DNA from: F22 sp963668535
GTDB lineage: Bacteria; Bacteroidota; Bacteroidia; Bacteroidales; Bacteroidaceae
Reading direction: 5' to 3'
DNA: 64,000 bases
Assembly: GCA_963668535.1 (NCBI GenBank)
Contig: OY764867.1
Location: forward strand, 2,294,001 to 2,358,000
Part shown: piece after piece, positions 1 to 8,845 of the stretch
Layout: the number at the start of each line of letters is the position of its first letter
Numbering within the stretch: position 1 is the first letter of the stretch
Made by a program: the position numbers and the translations under genes
Notes under the pieces: generated by a model
The model's database searches: none
Told to the model about the DNA's origin: nothing
The model's input: only the letters and a program-made list of their open reading frames with translations

Positions 1-1107
1 AATTATGGTATTGGCGATGGATACTACTTCGGTCAGGATGTGAACAATAAGAAGCCTGGTGCATATGAGGCGAGTCAATCCAATCCGCTGTCTAAATGGG
101 AAACTTCATTGAAGCAGAACTATGGTGTTGACTTCAATCTATTGGGTGATCGCTTGAGTACATCGGTCGATTACTTCGTGGAAGATCGTAAGGATATCTT
201 GACTAAACCTGGTTACCTACCTGGTATCTTGGGGATGACTCTACCATTGGTGAATGTGGGTAAAGTAAAGAATCAAGGTTTTGAAGTGCAGGTGAAGTGG
301 AATGATCAGTTGAATGATAATTTCCGCTATTGGGCTACGGCCAATCTTTCGTACTCAAAGAATAAAATCGTCTTCATGAATGAGGTGGCTCAAAATGAAG
401 AATGGATGTCGCAAACTGGTCGCCGCGTAGGTGCTCGATCTATGTATAAGTTCTGGGGATTCTATGATGAAACAGCTGATGCTCGTTATCAAGAAGAATT
501 TGGACGTCCTATTGCCGATCATGGTATCACGCTAACTCCTGGGGATGCTATCTATTGTGACCTCAATGGGGATGGTAAGCTAGATGGTAATGATGCGACT
601 CGTGATATTGGTTATACCGATGTACCAGAATGGACTGGTGGGTTCAATGCTGGATTCAATTGGGGCGATTTTGACTTCTCTATGCAGTGGACTGCTGCTT
701 GGAATGTGGACCGTATGTTGTCTGAATTCCGCCGTCCACTTGGGGATACCAACGAGAAGGGATTGTTGCTTTATCAATACAACAATACATGGCGCTCATC
801 GGCTGATACTTTCACGGCTAAATTCCCTCGTGCATCTAGTCTACACGCGGCCAATAACTATGCTGGATCGGATCTATATCTAGTGGATGCTTCTTACCTT
901 CGTTTGAAGAATATGGAGATAGGCTATACTATGCACTTCCCATTCTTGAAGAAGATGAAGGTCAACAATTGTCGTCTGTATGTGAATGGGTACAACTTGC
1001 TGACATTCACTGACTTTATGTGGGGTGACCCTGAGTCTCGTCAGAGCGACCGCCCTAACTATCCCCTTACACGTGTGTATAATATAGGTTTGAAACTAGG
1101 ATTCTAA
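1..1107 (+). CDS. SusC-family TonB-dependent outer-membrane transporter, C-terminal part (5' end outside window)
   Basis: The frame is open from base 1, so this is the 3' end of a longer gene; the ATG at 40 is internal. The protein shows the C-terminal beta-barrel half of a SusC/RagA transporter: alternating aromatic strands, a D-N-G-D calcium-like loop (DLNGDGKLDGND, about residues 185-196 of the visible part) and a terminal strand ending in Phe (NIGLKLGF), the outer-membrane assembly signal. SusC proteins import oligosaccharides across the outer membrane using TonB energy, capped by a partner SusD lipoprotein, which follows 36 bp downstream. The substrate cannot be read from this fragment. 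The N-terminal plug and any carboxypeptidase-like domain lie outside the window. Confidence 0.93.
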   Translation, partial: NYGIGDGYYFGQDVNNKKPGAYEASQSNPLSKWETSLKQNYGVDFNLLGDRLSTSVDYFVEDRKDILTKPGYLPGILGMTLPLVNVGKVKNQGFEVQVKWNDQLNDNFRYWATANLSYSKNKIVFMNEVAQNEEWMSQTGRRVGARSMYKFWGFYDETADARYQEEFGRPIADHGITLTPGDAIYCDLNGDGKLDGNDATRDIGYTDVPEWTGGFNAGFNWGDFDFSMQWTAAWNVDRMLSEFRRPLGDTNEKGLLLYQYNNTWRSSADTFTAKFPRASSLHAANNYAGSDLYLVDASYLRLKNMEIGYTMHFPFLKKMKVNNCRLYVNGYNLLTFTDFMWGDPESRQSDRPNYPLTRVYNIGLKLGF

Positions 1108-1143
1108 TCCATTGCTTCACACTAAAATAATGAATTTAAGAAT

Positions 1144-3060
1144 ATGAAAAATCTAACTAAATGGTTTGTTGCGGCATTTATTGGAGTCACTCTTGTGCTC
1201 TCTTCATGTGTCGATCCTATAAAGTTTGGTGACAACTTCTTGGAGAAGGCTCCTGATACAGGTGATATGAATCAGGATACTATCTTTAGCAAAGCTGAAT
1301 ATGCACGTGCCTTTCTCTGGAAAACCTATAGTAAGCTGTATTATGGCTTAGCTACCAACTGGAATGATGTAGATGGTAAGATGAACACGGGTATGTTTGA
1401 GACCTTGAGTGACTGTTTCCACAGTCATAACTCATGGGATGGGGTGAACCGTGAATACTATTCTGGTGCATATAAAGCGAGTAACGAAGATGGTACTAGC
1501 GAAACGCGTTTTGGATACAACAAGGAAAATTGTTGGCAGGCTATCCGTGCTTCATGGATGTTTATCGAAAATGTAGACCGTGTGCCTGATATGGAGAATG
1601 CAGAGAAAGCACGCCTTACTGCTGAGGCGAAGGTGCTTATCGCTTCACGATATTTCGACCTTTTCCGACACTTCGGTGGGTTGCCTATAGTAAAAGGTAC
1701 TTATGGGGTAGAAGCGCAGTATGATGTGCCTCGTGCTACGGCTGAGGAAACTGCCAACTTTATCTGCTCGTTGCTTGATGAAGCAGCCAATACGCCTGAG
1801 TTGCCTTGGGATTTAGGTAGTGACGATGTCAACTGGCAAGGACGTTTCACCAAAGCGGCTGCTATGGGATTGAAGTGTAAGGTGTTGCTATTTGCAGCTA
1901 GTCCTTTGTTCAATGATAATGAACCATATTGTACGGAACCTCCACAAACGGCTATCGAAAATAAGCAAGCTTGGTATGGTGGATATAATGCGGAATGGTG
2001 GCAACGTTGTTATGATGCTTGCAAGGCTTTCTTTACTGAGTTGAGTAGCAAGGGGTATTATGAATTGACACAGGCTACTGGAACGACATGTGATGATTAT
2101 CGTGAGGCTTTCAATAAGGCGTATTTCGTGCGTCAGAACAATAAAGAACTGATTATCTCGACTCGTATCATTGGTAAATACAACTGGGAATGGTGGTATT
2201 ACTGGGGTGAATGGGTTACTTTTGGTGGATATACTCCTACACTCGAGTTTATGGAAATGTTTCCTATGAGTGATGGGACTGCCTTTAGTGATGATTCACT
2301 ACAAGATGGTGCACAACCATTCTTTAATAATAACGATTATAACAGTCCTAACCGTGACCCACGTTTGTATGAAACGATCTTGGTCAATGGTGCGCGTTAT
2401 GGTGACCATGCTGCCGAACTATGGATTGGTGGACGTGAAAATGTCAACGATACTAAAACCGAAACAGGTCCTGTGGCTACTGGATTCTCTCTATACAAGT
2501 TCTTCAAAGAAGGTAAGGGTAGTCTAGCGGGCAATTATCTAGAATGGCCATATCTACGCTTATCTGAACTGTATCTTATCTATGCCGAAGCTTGCTTGCA
2601 AACAGGTGATGCGCAAGGTGCTATCAACAATGTCAATAAGGTGCGTGCTCGTGTGGGATTGGGCGATTTGAATGCGTGCAATCCAAGCAAACATCTGCTT
2701 ACTGATAAGGCGGCTTTATTGGAAGAAATATTGCGTGAACGTGCCTGCGAACTAGGACTAGAAGATGTACGATTCTTCGATATGATTCGTTATAAACGTG
2801 CCGATCTATTCAAAAAGAAACTTCATGGTTTGCGTATCTATCGTAATGATGGTGGTGGCGATCTACCTTGGAGTGGTGGTAATGGTAACTCATCTGCCTA
2901 TCCTCAAAAACCTCAGGATTTCCGTTATGAATCATTTGTGTTGAGCAACTCGTCACGTGCTTGGTGGACTAGCTTCAGCCCTAAATGGTATCTGTCTGCT
3001 TTCCCTCCTTCAGAAGTGAATAAGGGATATGGCCTAACGCAGAATCCTGGGTGGAACTAA
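1144..3060 (+). CDS. SusD/RagB-family glycan-binding outer-membrane lipoprotein
   Basis: 638 aa. The N-terminus is a lipoprotein signal ending LVLSSC (Cys22) followed by VDP. It has the usual RagB/SusD layout: an N-terminal TPR-rich helical part with the conserved region around RYFDLFRHFGGLP (about residues 160-180), and a C-terminal half with LRLSELYLIYAEACL and an (N/K)xVRAR motif (about residues 470-500), ending in the typical NPGWN. SusD lipoproteins sit on the SusC barrel as a lid and bind the oligosaccharide before import. The gene is 36 bp after the partial SusC and 46 bp before a second SusC, so it belongs to the same operon. At 638 residues it is at the long end of the family. Confidence 0.95.
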   Translation: MKNLTKWFVAAFIGVTLVLSSCVDPIKFGDNFLEKAPDTGDMNQDTIFSKAEYARAFLWKTYSKLYYGLATNWNDVDGKMNTGMFETLSDCFHSHNSWDGVNREYYSGAYKASNEDGTSETRFGYNKENCWQAIRASWMFIENVDRVPDMENAEKARLTAEAKVLIASRYFDLFRHFGGLPIVKGTYGVEAQYDVPRATAEETANFICSLLDEAANTPELPWDLGSDDVNWQGRFTKAAAMGLKCKVLLFAASPLFNDNEPYCTEPPQTAIENKQAWYGGYNAEWWQRCYDACKAFFTELSSKGYYELTQATGTTCDDYREAFNKAYFVRQNNKELIISTRIIGKYNWEWWYYWGEWVTFGGYTPTLEFMEMFPMSDGTAFSDDSLQDGAQPFFNNNDYNSPNRDPRLYETILVNGARYGDHAAELWIGGRENVNDTKTETGPVATGFSLYKFFKEGKGSLAGNYLEWPYLRLSELYLIYAEACLQTGDAQGAINNVNKVRARVGLGDLNACNPSKHLLTDKAALLEEILRERACELGLEDVRFFDMIRYKRADLFKKKLHGLRIYRNDGGGDLPWSGGNGNSSAYPQKPQDFRYESFVLSNSSRAWWTSFSPKWYLSAFPPSEVNKGYGLTQNPGWN

Positions 3061-3106
3061 GTGATAAGGAACAGTATCAGTAAACTGATTAAGAAAGAAA
3101 AATAAC

Positions 3107-6100
3107 ATGAAGAAATATAAGTTTTTAGCTTTCGCCTTGATGGCATCTGCCACCCTGCATGCTTATGCACAAGATGGCAACGTCTCGGGCAAGGTGATAG
3201 ATAAAAAAGGAAACCCGGTAGGGGGAGCTTTGGTGTTTATCGAAAACAATCCGCAGGTGCAGGTGGCTACCGATGAGAATGGTACGTTTACCATAGCTGC
3301 GGCGCAAGGAAGCAGCCTTAAAGTGCTTACTTGGGACGATGCGACGAAGGTGGTGCCGGTGACGGACAATAAGAGTATGACGGTTGTCATGGATTATGCT
3401 TCTGAGCATGTGAACTATGGCTTTGATTTGCATCAGACTCGTGCCGAATCTACTGGGGCGGTATCGACGGTGTATGCCGATCAGATCGACAATCGCTCTG
3501 CATTCAATATTGGTAATGCGCTGTATGGCAATGTGGCTGGATTGACGACGTTGCAGAAAACAGGTGAGGTGTGGGATCAAATTCCTTCGATGAGTATCCG
3601 TGGCATACAAACGCTCAATAACAACAATGGCATTTTGGTGTTGGTTGATGGTTTGGAGCGTGATAATAACTACAATGTGCTCAATTTTATCACTCCCGAA
3701 GAAGTGGAGTCGGTATCGGTGTTGCGTGATGCGGCGGCTGTGGCTTTATACGGTTATCGTGGTATCAATGGGGTGGTCAATATCGTGACCAAACGTGGTA
3801 AGTATCGTAGCAGAGAGATTAAGTTTAGCTATGATCATGCGTTCAATACGCAAGTACGTATCCCTAAAATGACTGATGGCTACACCTATGCTTCGGCTAT
3901 GAATGAGGCTTTGGCCAATGATGGCAAGGCGGCGCGATATACACAAGATGAATTGAATGCTTTCAAGAGTGGCAATTATCCCAATCTATATCCCAATGTA
4001 AACTGGGCGGATGAGGTGTTCAGGGATAACAGTTCGTCTGATATTGCTACGCTTACTTTCCGTGGTGGATCGATCAATGTACGTTATTTTACGATGTTGA
4101 ATCTGCAAAGTGACCATGGATTCATTAAGAATGCGCATGCCAATGATGGATATTCGACACAAAATAAATATTCAAAGGCGAACTTCCGTTCAAATCTTGA
4201 TATTGACTTGACACCGACTACTAAGATGCAGGCCAATGTGATGGGATTGTTGAATGAATATAGCCGTCCTGCTTCTGGTGGTGAACAGCTTGTGCGTCGT
4301 GTGTTTGATGTCCCTGCTGCTGCTTTCCCTGTACGTACCGAAAGTGGTCTATGGGGTGGTAATGCTACTTGGGATGGTGGCCATAACCCAGCGTACTTGG
4401 CTCAAGGTCGTGGGTATTCTAAGGATCATACTCGTGCGTTGTATGCAGATATGAGTCTGCGTCAAGACTTGTCGTCTATTACCAAAGGTTTAGGGGCATC
4501 GGTGCGCGTAGGATACGATAATATCGCTTCTTATTGGGAAGATTACCGTCGTTCGCAGAAGTATGGTATGACCAGTGCTACTAAATGGGAGAACGGACAA
4601 CCTGTAGAATTTAGTAAGTTTGAAGGGGGTACAGTAGGTGGTGTAACTGGTGGAGATGGCTTCGCGAAGCTTGACTGGCAGCATCGTTCGCTGAACTTCC
4701 ATGCCAATGTGGACTGGACGCATCAGTTTGGTAAGCATAGTCTGTACACTGCCTTGCTATATACGTATAAGTATGATAATAAGAACGGAACCAATACGAC
4801 TTGGTACACACAAAATATGGCTTGGTACACGCACTATGGATATGACAAGCGCTATTTTGCAGATTTTACGCTGACTTCTTCGGCTTCCAACCGATTGCCT
4901 TCGGATACTCGCTGGGGTGTGATGCCTACTGTGGGATTGTCTTGGGTTATCTCGAACGAAGAATGGATGAAGAATCAGGATATCATCGATTTCTTGAAGT
5001 TGCGTGCTTCATTCGGTGTTATTCAGACAGATAATATTCCATACAATGGATATTGGAATAGTACAGTGAACAGTGCCAATGGCTATCCTATTGATGATAA
5101 CTTCAGTGGTGGCGGTTGGTCTGAAGGTCGCTTGCCTTCTCTCAACGGAACAACTGAAAAAGCGCATAAGTACAATGTGGGTCTTGATATGACTTTGCTT
5201 AAAGGATTGAACATTGCTGTAGATGGATTCTACGAACGCCGTTCGGATATTTGGGTGGCTACTTCTGGCCAAAACTCATCCGTGTTGGGTAATGCTGGTG
5301 CCTATAAGAATGCTGGTATCGTGGATAGTCACGGGGTAGAAGTGGCGCTTGACTATACGGCCAATATTGGTAACGTGCAGGTAAGTGCTGGTGGTAACTT
5401 CTCTTTCAGTCGTAGCGAAATCAAGGAGATGCTTGAAGAACCTAAAGCGTATGATTATCTAAACTATAAGGGCAATCGTGTGGGTCAAATCTATGCATTG
5501 CAAGCTATTGGTTATTTTGTGGACGAAGCGGATATCGCGAACAGCTATCCTCAGCAGTTTGGTCCTGTGAAACCTGGTGACATCAAATACAAAGATGTGA
5601 ATGGTGATCATGTGATCAATGAATATGATAAGGTGCCTATGGGGTATAGCAGTGATGTACCCGAAATCTACTATGGTTTCCATGTAGGTGCTGAATGGAA
5701 GGGACTTGGTTTTAATGCCAACTTCCAAGGGGTGGCCAATTATACTGCTTTGTTGGATGGTGTGATGTATCGTCCGTTGGTCGACAACTCGAATATTTCG
5801 CAGTATTACTACAACAATCGTTGGACGCCTGAAAATCCAAATGCGCGTTTCCCTCGTCTTACTAATGAAACGGTGGACAATAACAATCAAAGAAGTTCTG
5901 TATGGTTGGCTGACCGCTCTTTCCTTAAATTGCGTAACGCTGAGGTGTATTACAAATTGCCTTCCGACTGGATCAGCAAGATTAAGTTGAAACAAGCTAA
6001 GGTATATGTGCGTGGTGTAGATCTTTTCAGTGTAGATAATGACGATATTACTGATCCTGAGGTGTCTAGTAGCTTGAATCCTGCTACACGATCTGTACAT

Positions 6101-6124
6101 GTAGGTCTATCTATTGGACTGTAA
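3107..6124 (+). CDS. SusC-family TonB-dependent outer-membrane transporter (second in this PUL)
   Basis: 1005 aa with a Sec signal peptide ending at AYAQ (about residue 22). Residues about 24-95 form a carboxypeptidase-regulatory-like beta-sandwich (VSGKVIDKKGNPVGGALVFI). The plug domain follows (SIRGIQTLNNNNGILVLVDG, then VESVSVLRDAAAVALYGYRG, about residues 165-225), then the beta-barrel to the C-terminus. There is no extra STN domain. The usual TonB-box stretch (VVxGYG...TGSV) is replaced by VNYGFDLHQTRAESTGAVST, a divergent version. The last residue is Leu (LSIGL) where the family usually has Phe. It pairs with the SusD gene 41 bp downstream. Predicted role: import of a glycan fragment released by the surface enzymes of this locus. 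Confidence 0.94.
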   Translation: MKKYKFLAFALMASATLHAYAQDGNVSGKVIDKKGNPVGGALVFIENNPQVQVATDENGTFTIAAAQGSSLKVLTWDDATKVVPVTDNKSMTVVMDYASEHVNYGFDLHQTRAESTGAVSTVYADQIDNRSAFNIGNALYGNVAGLTTLQKTGEVWDQIPSMSIRGIQTLNNNNGILVLVDGLERDNNYNVLNFITPEEVESVSVLRDAAAVALYGYRGINGVVNIVTKRGKYRSREIKFSYDHAFNTQVRIPKMTDGYTYASAMNEALANDGKAARYTQDELNAFKSGNYPNLYPNVNWADEVFRDNSSSDIATLTFRGGSINVRYFTMLNLQSDHGFIKNAHANDGYSTQNKYSKANFRSNLDIDLTPTTKMQANVMGLLNEYSRPASGGEQLVRRVFDVPAAAFPVRTESGLWGGNATWDGGHNPAYLAQGRGYSKDHTRALYADMSLRQDLSSITKGLGASVRVGYDNIASYWEDYRRSQKYGMTSATKWENGQPVEFSKFEGGTVGGVTGGDGFAKLDWQHRSLNFHANVDWTHQFGKHSLYTALLYTYKYDNKNGTNTTWYTQNMAWYTHYGYDKRYFADFTLTSSASNRLPSDTRWGVMPTVGLSWVISNEEWMKNQDIIDFLKLRASFGVIQTDNIPYNGYWNSTVNSANGYPIDDNFSGGGWSEGRLPSLNGTTEKAHKYNVGLDMTLLKGLNIAVDGFYERRSDIWVATSGQNSSVLGNAGAYKNAGIVDSHGVEVALDYTANIGNVQVSAGGNFSFSRSEIKEMLEEPKAYDYLNYKGNRVGQIYALQAIGYFVDEADIANSYPQQFGPVKPGDIKYKDVNGDHVINEYDKVPMGYSSDVPEIYYGFHVGAEWKGLGFNANFQGVANYTALLDGVMYRPLVDNSNISQYYYNNRWTPENPNARFPRLTNETVDNNNQRSSVWLADRSFLKLRNAEVYYKLPSDWISKIKLKQAKVYVRGVDLFSVDNDDITDPEVSSSLNPATRSVHVGLSIGL

Positions 6125-6165
6125 GTATAAGGAAAAAAACTAGAACTATTAAAACAGTTACTTAT

Positions 6166-7830
6166 ATGAAATTCAAAAATATATGTTTTGGTGTAGCTTT
6201 TTTGGCAGCTTTATCTTCGTGTACTGACGAGATGAACTATCATGAATATACCAATTATGATAAAACTTATGTCTTCACTGACTTCGACCGTACATCTCAG
6301 TTTGTGAACAATATTTACTCGTACCTCGATAACGATCTACCAGGTACATCTAGTCTTGCTTCGGCTTGTGATGAGGCTGAAATGGCTATCACTTGGTCGT
6401 CTGTATTTGATTATACCAATGGAGGATGGAGTGCTATTAATAGCAAATCTATATGGGATGTGTATAGCGGTATCCGTGCGGCCAATTACTTCTTGAAAGA
6501 AGGAAGTGACCTTGACTTCTATGACCTTCGTTTTACGATCGATTATGAAGCACAGATGAAGCGGTACAATCGTTATCAGTACGAAGTGCGTCTGTTGCGT
6601 GCTTATTACTACTTTAGATTAGTACGTGCTTATGGGGATGTGCCTTTTACTACGGATGTGCTAACAGAGGAACAAGCCAATACAATGAGTCGTACGTCGG
6701 CTGATGTTGTTTTCGACTTTATCATCAGTGAATGTGACGCGGTGGCTCCAGAGTTGCCAACAACTTATACAGGATTGAGCGATGATGCTGCTAGTGGTGA
6801 TTCGCCCGATAATGGTCGTGTGACACGTGGTGCTGCATTGGCTTTGAAGGCGCGTGCTGCTCTATATCGTGCGAGCAAGCTGTTTAATACGACTGACGAT
6901 AAGTCTTTGTGGCTTGCTGCTGCCAAGGCTAGTCAGGATGTGATTATTTATGCCAAAGAAAATGGTATCAAGTTGGGTGCCTACACTGATATTTGGGGGC
7001 CTGACAACTACAAGGCCAAGGAGATGCTCTTTGTGCGTCGTATTGGTGATACCAATTCTCCAGAGTATTACAACTATCCTGCTGGAATGGAAAATGCGCA
7101 GTCGGGCAACTGTCCTACGCAAACTTTGGTGGATGCTTATGAGATGAAGAATGGTGGTGTACCTGATGAAAATAATCCTTATGCAGGTCGTGACCCACGT
7201 CTGAAGATGACTATTGCGTGCAATGGCGACAAATGGCCAAATGCCAATGCCAATCCACTTGAGATGTATGCTGGTGGACGCAATGGATTGCCTGTTGCCA
7301 ATGCTACACCTACTGGTTATTACTTGAAGAAGTATCTGGATGGTTCTATCGATATCAGTGCTGGTAATGGTACTGGTGGTAAGCGCCATAGTTGGGTGGT
7401 ATTCCGTTTGGGTGAGTTCTACTTGGACTATGCCGAAGCGATATTCCGTTACACTGGATCGGCCAATCAGACAGCTGCTGGACTGAATCTGACTGCTGTT
7501 GAAGCGGTCAATGTAGTGCGTGCTCGTACTGGAGTAGATATGCCTGGTTTCCCAAGCAGTATGTCGGCCGATGAGTTCTGGACTCGCTATAAAAATGAAC
7601 GTATGGTTGAATTGGCTTTCGAACAGCATCGCTTCTGGGATGTGCGTCGTTGGAAAGAGGGAGGATTCACTAGTATCAAACGTATGACAATTACCAAAAA
7701 TGACGATGATACATTCAGCTATCATACGACTACTAAGGCATTGACTTGGGACGATAAAATGTATCTTTTCCCTATCCCTCAGTCGGAATGTTTGAAGAAT
7801 CCTAATCTGACTCAGAATCCTGGTTGGTAA
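6166..7830 (+). CDS. SusD/RagB-family glycan-binding lipoprotein (second pair)
   Basis: 554 aa. The lipoprotein signal ends AALSSC (Cys19), followed by TDE, an acidic stretch resembling the Bacteroidetes signal for surface exposure. Conserved SusD features are visible: LLRAYYYFRLVRAYGDVPF (about residues 142-160), the FRLGEFYLDYAEA region (about 407-420), AVNVVRART and a C-terminal RFWDVRRWKEGG block, ending LTQNPGW. It is the partner of the SusC ending 41 bp upstream. Two tandem SusC/SusD pairs in one PUL occur in several Bacteroidetes loci and may import different fragment sizes of one glycan. The gene downstream begins almost immediately. Confidence 0.95.
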   Translation: MKFKNICFGVAFLAALSSCTDEMNYHEYTNYDKTYVFTDFDRTSQFVNNIYSYLDNDLPGTSSLASACDEAEMAITWSSVFDYTNGGWSAINSKSIWDVYSGIRAANYFLKEGSDLDFYDLRFTIDYEAQMKRYNRYQYEVRLLRAYYYFRLVRAYGDVPFTTDVLTEEQANTMSRTSADVVFDFIISECDAVAPELPTTYTGLSDDAASGDSPDNGRVTRGAALALKARAALYRASKLFNTTDDKSLWLAAAKASQDVIIYAKENGIKLGAYTDIWGPDNYKAKEMLFVRRIGDTNSPEYYNYPAGMENAQSGNCPTQTLVDAYEMKNGGVPDENNPYAGRDPRLKMTIACNGDKWPNANANPLEMYAGGRNGLPVANATPTGYYLKKYLDGSIDISAGNGTGGKRHSWVVFRLGEFYLDYAEAIFRYTGSANQTAAGLNLTAVEAVNVVRARTGVDMPGFPSSMSADEFWTRYKNERMVELAFEQHRFWDVRRWKEGGFTSIKRMTITKNDDDTFSYHTTTKALTWDDKMYLFPIPQSECLKNPNLTQNPGW

Positions 7831-7872
7831 TTCTTGATCAGTATAACTTGTAATAATAAAGTATATATAAAT

Positions 7873-8766
7873 ATGAAATTCAATTATAACCTTATGATAG
7901 CTGCTGCATGTATTGTGCTATGTACGGCTACTGCATGTGATGCCAGGTTAGAGGAATTCGAATGCGTGGGTAGCACTGCTGCTCCAACGGCTATCAGTGC
8001 GTCGGCTGTAACAAGCGAAGCCTTGCCTGGTCAGATTAAACTCACTTGGACGAACCCTGAAGAAGATTTTGCTTATATGCAGATTCGTTACAATGATCCG
8101 TTGCAGAAAAAAGATGTGTGCAAGTTGGTCTCAAAAGGCACTAATGAGTTGCTTATCGACAATACGCGTGCTCGTTTCGGTGATTACTCTTTCTCTTTTC
8201 AAACTTTCAATGCCAAGCATGAAGGTAGTGAAGTGACCGAGGTGACAGCTCATTCAGGAAAAGCACCTGCTACAGTTACAGAAAAGCGTACTAAGGTGAG
8301 TTTGGTGCGTGGCCAATTATCTTGTAATTATCCAGATAGTTCTGAGGGGTATTTCGATGCCCTTATTGATGGTGACTTGAATAATTTTTTCCATACCAAT
8401 TGGCATTCACCTCAAGTGGCTCTACCTCACTATATCCAAATAGATTTTAATGAGGCACACGGGACATTTGCTTTTGAGTATTACACTCGTAATACATCTA
8501 ATACCGATGGTTTCCCTACTGTTGCCGAATTGCAAATCAGTACTGATGGGGAGAATTGGGAGACAGTCTCTACACTGACTGATCTGCCTGCTAAGAAATC
8601 GACGAAGTATTCATCTGCTTACGTGAAACCAGATAAAGCATTCACGCATTTTCGTTTCAACGTAACGCATAGTTCACAGGACAAAAAATATTTTCACGTA
8701 GCCGAAATCGCCTTTTACGACGTAGACGTGCAGATATATGATCCTGAAACTGCTGAACTCGATTAA
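7873..8766 (+). CDS. Surface glycan-binding lipoprotein with Fn3-like and F5/8-type C (discoidin-like) domains
   Basis: 297 aa from the ATG at 7873; an in-frame ATG at 7834 would add 13 residues before the signal peptide and is less likely. The lipoprotein signal is MKFNYNLMIAAACIVL followed by a Cys at residue 22 (TATAC). Residues about 30-125 look like a DUF4959/Fn3-like fold (PGQIKLTWTNPEEDFAYMQI). Residues about 145-290 look like a discoidin/F5-8C carbohydrate-binding domain (YFDALIDGDLNNFFHTNWHS, LPHYIQIDF, AELQISTDGENWETV, FHVAEIAFYDV). This architecture is typical of SGBP-B-type proteins encoded after susC/susD, which hold polysaccharide at the cell surface. No enzymatic motif is visible. 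The gene starts 43 bp after the SusD stop and is cotranscribed. Confidence 0.82.
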   Translation: MKFNYNLMIAAACIVLCTATACDARLEEFECVGSTAAPTAISASAVTSEALPGQIKLTWTNPEEDFAYMQIRYNDPLQKKDVCKLVSKGTNELLIDNTRARFGDYSFSFQTFNAKHEGSEVTEVTAHSGKAPATVTEKRTKVSLVRGQLSCNYPDSSEGYFDALIDGDLNNFFHTNWHSPQVALPHYIQIDFNEAHGTFAFEYYTRNTSNTDGFPTVAELQISTDGENWETVSTLTDLPAKKSTKYSSAYVKPDKAFTHFRFNVTHSSQDKKYFHVAEIAFYDVDVQIYDPETAELD

Positions 8767-8778
8767 TTATAAATCTAT

Positions 8779-8829
8779 CCTACATTATTCAGGCAGATAG
8801 GAGGATCCTTGACGCATGAATAATGTAGG
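8779..8829 (+). other. Intercistronic 13-bp inverted repeat between SGBP and GH16 genes
   Basis: CCTACATTATTCA at 8779-8791 pairs perfectly with TGAATAATGTAGG at 8817-8829, leaving a 25-nt loop that itself contains AGGATCCT. There is no T-tract after the stem, so it is not a clear Rho-independent terminator. Its place inside a PUL operon suggests an mRNA processing or 3'-end protecting hairpin that lets SusC/SusD/SGBP transcripts outlast the enzyme part; this is inference. Confidence 0.6.
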
Positions 8830-8845
8830 TTAATACCTCAATAGA

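Noticed and set aside
5459..6100. 213-codon frame on the minus strand
   Set aside because: Antisense to the SusC barrel; no signal peptide or domain features.
6862..7725. 287-codon frame on the minus strand
   Set aside because: Antisense to the SusD gene, with composition expected of a shadow frame.
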